Assembly (NCBI GenBank): GCA_964019335.1
Contig: OZ025673.1
Location: 124,001-188,000 of the forward strand
Length of the DNA stretch: 64,000 nucleotides
Source of the DNA: Diplonema japonicum
Taxonomy: Eukaryota; Euglenozoa; Diplonemea; Diplonemida; Diplonemidae
Direction of reading: 5' to 3'
Shown: one piece after another, positions 59,323 to 64,000 of the stretch
Numbering within the stretch: the stretch's first letter is position 1
Layout: every line of letters starts with the position of its first letter
Position numbers and translations under genes: made by a program
Notes under the pieces: generated by a model
The model's input: the letters and a program-made list of their open reading frames with translations, nothing else
The model's database searches: none
Told to the model about the DNA's origin: nothing

Positions 59323-60046
59323 AAGCTGAAAACCGCTGCTTTTGTATTTTAAGAATACTTCCTCACCCCCTTTACCATGACATCAATCCCTTGCTCTTTT
59401 TCTCCTTTCTTTTTCTTCAGAAATATTTTAAACCCTCAGAGAGTCTTAAAAAAAAAAAAAAAAGAAAGAAAGGAGCAGGAAAAAAAAGCATATTTGAGCA
59501 CCGGATAACAGGTAATTGTAACACGATGAGAAAAAGAAAAAAAAGGGGGGGGGGAGAAAGGGAACGTGGGAAACAAATGAGAGTGGAATATAGAGGGAAA
59601 GGGGGCGAGAGACTGCTTGAGATGTTGCAGAGGGAGAGAGAGGGGGAGAGGGAGTCATTTCCTTAACTCATCGCTTCATCTTTTTTTCTTTCTTTTCATT
59701 CCCCCTCGAGTATGAGAAAAGTACCTCTCACAGATTCAGGCGCTTGGTCCTGCATTGCTTTTTTTTTTTCTTTTCACACCGAATCACAATTCTTTTTTTT
59801 TTCTTCTTTATTTTACCAGGAAGAGGAAGAAAACAAAAAAAAAAAAAAACGAAATAAAAAAAAAATAAAAAAAACGGGGATAAATCATTTTTTTTTTATT
59901 TTTTTTTCCTTTTTCTCACTTTTTTTTTTCCTTTTTTTTTTTCCCCCTTTTTTTTCTTTTTAAACTTTCTTCCTTCCCACACCACTGAAGGGGGTAAAAA
60001 CTCTTTTTTTTTTTTTTTTTTTTTTTAAAATTCCCTTTTTTCTTCT
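58616..60046. other. Intergenic region without a convincing gene
   Basis: About 1.4 kb, mostly T tracts, A runs (59280-59318), GA-rich stretches (59520-59660) and T/A mixtures up to the PSP1 gene. The plus-strand ORFs (58891-59085, 59391-59666) are rich in K, F, G or R and are not believed. No RNA gene is seen. Confidence 0.55.
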
Positions 60047-62251
60047 TCACAGCTGAGGAAGAGACGGCGCAGATGTATCAATAAGGTCGCCCACTTGTCC
60101 CGTCTCGGGGAAACAATTATTCATAATAATCGAACAACCAACCACAGCAGACGCCTGAAGCTGAAGCTGCGACAAAAGCGTGTCGTTCCTAGCTCTGTTC
60201 GGGAGGTGGGAGTAGTGCACAAGAAGCCTCGACGCATCAAACGGGTACTCACACCGTTGTATACTAATTCCCGACTGCATACGGTAGGCCAGGTCCAACA
60301 GTGTAGCCATGGCTGTCTCTTCCTTCTTAACAAGATCCCTCCAAAGGCTTACCTCATACGCAGAAGCCTTTCTGTGAACCTTATAAGCATCATCCTTCCT
60401 ACCGCCCTTTCTCTCCCCTGTAACCAAACCAATCCCAACACCAATACCAGTTTCAACAACAACATGCTCACCAGGTACCGTGCGGATCGTGCTAGTAAAC
60501 TCACCACGTCTACCATGCTTGAAGATGACAGCGGTACGGATCAACTGAACAGGTGGAGGTGATGGAGTTGGCAAAGCGGCCATCAACGGTGGGGGAGGAG
60601 TTGGAGTTTGGACATAAGTGGGAGACATCGTTGACATGGAACGCTGGATGTGCAGAGCTTGCGAGTATGCAGGCGGCTCATCAGGGTTAGGCTGCATCAT
60701 AGGTATGCTGTCATCAAGATTGCACTCCAAGGAACCTGCTGATATGAAAGAGACACCATGGGTGCGTACACTGCTCATCATATCGTCAGATGGGGATGGT
60801 GATTGAATGATCTCCACTTCTTCATCTGAGTCGCTGGGGCCTGGGATGTTGTAAGGGTCGTGTGACCATGACCCGCCTGAATGGTTTGACTGGTGGGAGA
60901 TTACGGAGCTGCAACGTTCCGACCCCGGGAACCCCACGCATCTCACGCTTGTCCTCTGCGCCATTGCAGCTACCTTTAAGAGAATGTTCTTATCTATGAT
61001 CTTGGCGTTCGGTCCTGTGCTGCCGCCTACTACTGTTGTACCGTCGTATGAAAGGAATTTAACTGTGAACAGTGCCGAGTCCATCCACCATTGGATCCCG
61101 CCTCCGACGCCTTCTGTCAGCCTGTGTACTACACCGCTTGTGTCTGTGAAGACGAGGGGTTGCGTGCCTTCTTCTTTCTTCGTCTTCTTCTTGTTGCCTG
61201 GTAGGTTCGTGCAGCGTATCCTTGCCCTTGCTGCGAGGCTTCCGATCGACTTCAAACACTGCTCGCGGGCCTTCTCGTCGTCCACTAGTTCGGGCGACAT
61301 GATGGTGTCCCCTTTCCGGAATTTCAGCTGCCCCTCTTCGTACCGCACTTCTCTGATGTCGGGCATCTTCGCTTTACCATCGACGTACCACTGCAGCTTG
61401 CCTGTGCTGCCGAAGGATCTACCCAAACGGATAATGTTCGTAGTGCCGTTGGGCGACCCGAAGACGTACTCCACAGTAGGGAGGGACGATGCGCCGCCCT
61501 GGGGCCAGGAACGGGTTTGCTGCAGAATTTGAAACTTCATGTGTGGGGGGAGGTAATTCTCGCCCTCCTCGAAGGTGCCAGCAAGGCAAGGGAGGGCAGT
61601 GATGTCGATTGTGGTGGGGACCTTCACAAGTTCTATGTCTGTGCGGGTACGGGGCTTCCTGACGTAGTTGAGCGCATGGACAGGGTGCATGGGCTCGTTC
61701 GCAGGGTTATCCATGTTGGGGACAAGAGAGAGAATAATCGTAGGCTCGCAGCACTTCTCATACGCCTTGAGAGCGAGGATGGGCGGGCGGCATTCTTGTA
61801 ACGCCACAAGTTCGATATCTTGACACCTGACAACTGTGTTGATAGAGCCCTCAAGGGAGCAGACAAGGAGGAACTCTGCGGTGATAACAAGAACAGATTC
61901 TTCGGACTTGTTATCCACCGTGATTTGCTCCACGATGCGCCAGCAGTAGCAACCCCTTGTCAGCGACACGAACCTGTCTGCGTATTGTGAAGGGGGTGCC
62001 ATCGCCTCCATGCGGTACGGTTTCAACTTCGCTGTCTTCGGCCCTTTGTTCAACTCCATCGTCTGAGCCGCGGCTACTAACCGGCGCATGTCCATGTACG
62101 TCAGCCCCCGCGACTCAAAAACCTTAATTTCACTCAACAAGTCCAGCTCAAGCAGGTCCGACGCCTTTGTCACACCTAGCGACACCAGCCTGTCGGGCTC
62201 CCGCACCCCGACAGACATGCATAGCTCTGTCACCTCATTTTTTTCCATCAT
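60047..62251 (-). CDS. SAM-like / PH-like / PSP1 domain protein
   Basis: A 734-residue protein, single exon. Residues about 8-70 (VTELCMSVGVREPDRLVSLG, LLSEIKVFESRGLTYMDMRR) are a SAM-like helical module similar to the end of the protein at 18630-20879. About 90-165 is a PH-like fold (SVLVITAEFLLVCSLEGSIN). Two repeats follow (about 255-350 and 365-455), each with LQWYVDG/IQWWMDS ... RIRCTNLPG/SVRCVGFPG. After a disordered segment, the C-terminus (about 575-715) is a PSP1 domain: VIFKHGRRGEFTSTIRTV, VVVETGIGVGIGLVTGE, ASAYEVSLWRDLVKKEETAM, CEYPFDASRLLVHYSHLPN. PSP1 proteins suppress DNA polymerase alpha mutations in yeast and occur as decapping-complex partners in trypanosomes. The combination is unusual. 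Role in RNA turnover is inference. Confidence 0.82.
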   Translation of the reverse strand: MMEKNEVTELCMSVGVREPDRLVSLGVTKASDLLELDLLSEIKVFESRGLTYMDMRRLVAAAQTMELNKGPKTAKLKPYRMEAMAPPSQYADRFVSLTRGCYCWRIVEQITVDNKSEESVLVITAEFLLVCSLEGSINTVVRCQDIELVALQECRPPILALKAYEKCCEPTIILSLVPNMDNPANEPMHPVHALNYVRKPRTRTDIELVKVPTTIDITALPCLAGTFEEGENYLPPHMKFQILQQTRSWPQGGASSLPTVEYVFGSPNGTTNIIRLGRSFGSTGKLQWYVDGKAKMPDIREVRYEEGQLKFRKGDTIMSPELVDDEKAREQCLKSIGSLAARARIRCTNLPGNKKKTKKEEGTQPLVFTDTSGVVHRLTEGVGGGIQWWMDSALFTVKFLSYDGTTVVGGSTGPNAKIIDKNILLKVAAMAQRTSVRCVGFPGSERCSSVISHQSNHSGGSWSHDPYNIPGPSDSDEEVEIIQSPSPSDDMMSSVRTHGVSFISAGSLECNLDDSIPMMQPNPDEPPAYSQALHIQRSMSTMSPTYVQTPTPPPPLMAALPTPSPPPVQLIRTAVIFKHGRRGEFTSTIRTVPGEHVVVETGIGVGIGLVTGERKGGRKDDAYKVHRKASAYEVSLWRDLVKKEETAMATLLDLAYRMQSGISIQRCEYPFDASRLLVHYSHLPNRARNDTLLSQLQLQASAVVGCSIIMNNCFPETGQVGDLIDTSAPSLPQL

Positions 62252-62375
62252 TCCGTTCTTAATTCTCCCTCTTCTCTTCCTTTCTCTCGCCCCCCTTTTA
62301 TCGTGTTTCAGAGGACTATGGATGATTTTTTGGTTTGAGAAGATTTCGGGGAAAAAAAATTGAATAAAAAAGTCT

Positions 62376-63228
62376 TCAGTCCTCCACCTCGCGTTTCCGT
62401 TTCAGCATTTCCTCCTTGACCTGAGGGGGGGAGGGTGAATTTTTGAAGGAGAGAACATACCGCTTCCTCCCTTGCATCATATGTCTTAGGTAAGATGTAT
62501 TTCATCCCCATCATCACCTTCAACAACGAGGAATAAACAAACCCGGGCGAGGCTTTCTGCAGCCCGATCTTCTTCATTTGAGAGTTGCTGGTTTTAAGAG
62601 GCAGGAGCTGGACAAGACCCTTAGAGATGGACAGCATTCGCGAGAAGAAGTGAAGAAGAGCCTCGTTGATGGCAAGGGCGTTGTCCTCGAAGGAGGACCG
62701 GAACTGCAGCACGGCCCCCTGGGAGGTCACGTCTGTGACTTGTATTTTGGTATGGGCACCGAATGTGACAAAAACCATGATAGTTGTCATTTCCATGCCC
62801 TCAACCTTCTCTTGGTCTATGGAGACAGGGACAACGAGCTCCTTGGCATCAAGGCTTTCGAGAGTGATGGTAGGGTTTGTAGTTACAATGCCAGGTAAGA
62901 TGTAGCTGTGCTTATTCCGAACGTCGTCCAGGTCCCTCGTTTTGTACCCGAACCACACCCCGCAGCTTCTGCATGTCATCCTGTACTGCCTCTCTGCGCC
63001 CCTTCCTGGGCGAAGGAGGTCTTTCACTTCCCCTTTGTTCACGTCCATTTTTTTTACCTTCTCCTCTCCTACGATATACGCCCCGTCTGTTACCCTGCGG
63101 GGGCAGTTCCCCAGCAGCCCTGTCATCAACATTACAGAGCTGCCACAGCGCAGACAGCAATACGTCTGGATCGCTACATCCGACTCATGGGACTCATACA
63201 CAGTGACCTGACGCCTGGTGCTCGTCAT
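62376..63228 (-). CDS. STEEP1-like protein fused to a UPF0235 (DUF167) domain
   Basis: Two exons, 63228-62461 and 62420-62376, with a 40-nt intron (GTATGT...CTCAG). Splicing gives the end TYDAREEAVKEEMLKRKREVED. The N-terminal half matches the STEEP1/CXorf56 family: YCCLRCGSSVMLMTGLLGNCP, LLRPGRGAERQYRMTCRSCGV with zinc-binding C25, C28, C86 and C89. In animals STEEP1 promotes exit of STING from the ER; its role elsewhere is not defined. The second half (about 145-225: VSIDQEKVEGMEMTTIMVFV, FGAHTKIQVTDV, NALAINEALLHFFSRMLSIS, KGLVQLLPLKTSNSQMKKI) has the UPF0235 pattern (A-N-x-x-L-x-x-F, x-S-x-x-K/M-K). A STING gene is not visible here. The protein may act in ER/membrane trafficking; function is inferred by family only. 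Confidence 0.85.
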
Positions 63229-63516
63229 CTTTCTTTTCTTATTTTCCCCTCCTCGCCTTTTTTGTCCTCGGTTTTTTCTTTTTCTTTTTTTTTTTCTTTG
63301 CCGTACGTGTTAAAAAAGAATAAAGAGGCGATGTTTAAGGGCAAATCCCCATTTGAGGATCACCCTAAGGGGGGGGGGGGGGGGTCTATCTTTTGTATAT
63401 ATAAAAAAAGATGTTTATGTATAAATACAAAAAAAGGAGAAAAAAAAAAAGAGAAAAAAAAAAAGGGGGATACAGAAGTACAATATAAAGAAACAAAAAG
63501 AACATGTGGGAGGGGC

Positions 63517-63966
63517 TCACATCCTCCACGGGGACCTCACGGACTGTATCTCCCTCCTCGGGGTGGTGGGTATGATTTTCGACTCCGGGCATTGCGCCTC
63601 ATTCGATTCGAAATAAAACTGCGTGTGCTGTAAATGAGGCGGCATTTCGCTTCGCGCAACCAAAGCAGGTGTTCGCGGGGTAGGAGGAGTAATGGGTGTA
63701 GAGACACACGAAGGCTGAGGAGGAATTCCCTTGGAGCCTCTATTCACATTAGGATAAGTAGGTACATGGTAGGAGTGAGTAGAAGTATGCAAGCGATGCT
63801 CCTTCCTTTCCTCGGCAATGTTGAGAGGAGTTGTGCATCCTGCTGCGGGCACGTTTCCAGACCCTTCATACCATGTGGTTTTCGCCTCCCTTGGAGGTCT
63901 GTAGTGAACTAACCCACCGCCAACTAAGAACCTCCCACCTGCCACCTTCCTTGCCCTCGGAGACAT
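63517..63966 (-). CDS. Proline-rich protein, unknown; 5' end may extend past window
   Basis: Reading from ATG 63966 gives about 149 residues, MSPRARKVAGGRFLVGGGLV, then a disordered segment with PPxPRTP motifs (PITPPTPRTPALVARSEM) and an ending REIQSVRSPWRM. The frame stays open from 63966 to the window edge without a stop, so the start could lie outside. No domain is recognised. HTSTHSYHVPTYPNVNRG and LQHTQFYFESNEAQCPESK are of mixed composition, supporting real coding. It is 288 bases upstream of the STEEP1-like gene. Confidence 0.65.
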   Translation of the reverse strand: MSPRARKVAGGRFLVGGGLVHYRPPREAKTTWYEGSGNVPAAGCTTPLNIAEERKEHRLHTSTHSYHVPTYPNVNRGSKGIPPQPSCVSTPITPPTPRTPALVARSEMPPHLQHTQFYFESNEAQCPESKIIPTTPRREIQSVRSPWRM

Positions 63967-64000
63967 GACTCCTTCGCCTCTTCCTTTCAACACGTGCCTT

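Overview
This window looks like nuclear DNA of a microbial eukaryote. It holds about 24 protein-coding genes, and every one is on the minus strand. Exons are GC-balanced. Intergenic DNA is made of long A, T and G homopolymer tracts. Many genes contain one or more very short cis-introns (about 33-62 nt, usually GTATG...AG). Start codons are usually preceded within tens of bases by a pyrimidine tract and an AG, or by an A-rich leader. One-strand gene order without visible promoters, together with PH-like and PSP1-domain proteins, fits a euglenozoan that transcribes genes polycistronically and trans-splices them. The cis-introns argue against a typical trypanosomatid, so a diplonemid-like organism is my best guess. 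Dinoflagellate or perkinsozoan relatives are alternatives. No spliced-leader RNA gene was seen, so this placement is inference.

Layout in transcription order (right to left). 64000-58600: a proline-rich protein cut by or close to the window edge, a STEEP1-like/UPF0235 fusion, and a large SAM-like/PH-like/PSP1 protein. 58600-54900: a relic of a divergent LINE and two copies of a SINE-like element with a tRNA-like head and a fold-back tail. 54900-49600: an MGC-acylation-motif protein, a coiled-coil/WW protein, an inverted-repeat element and a single-pass membrane protein. 49600-44500: non-coding DNA, a broken piggyBac transposase, and a broken pogo-type element with clear TIRs. 44100-34600: an LRR protein, a RING protein, a PPR protein, two proteins with SH3-like repeats (one with a PDZ domain) and a MAPK-like kinase with a large insert. 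34630-31350: a cluster of adjoining DNA elements (a TIR element carrying tandem repeats and a SAP-motif ORF, a GTCACATGG-ended element, and a CGTACG-rich TIR element) plus a LINE tail. 30000-15200: maleylacetoacetate isomerase, a coiled-coil protein, a His-rich small ORF, an IQ protein, a four-TM protein, a one-TM protein, a secreted MAPR/cytochrome-b5-like protein, a PH/SAM-like protein and a 970-aa helical repeat protein. 15172-4851: a ten-exon CCCH zinc-finger/poly-His gene whose last intron has been invaded by a full-length 6.2-kb LINE. 4850-1: another SINE/fold-back copy, a coiled-coil protein and a partial protein leaving the window.

The genes do not form an obvious pathway; they are typical mixed contents of a directional cluster. 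The most informative structures are mobile. The LINE, its two tail-only copies and probably its relic all sit in T-rich tracts of the transcribed strand. The full-length copy is flanked by a 14-nt T-rich target duplication that ends up next to an AG and so could serve as its own splice acceptor.
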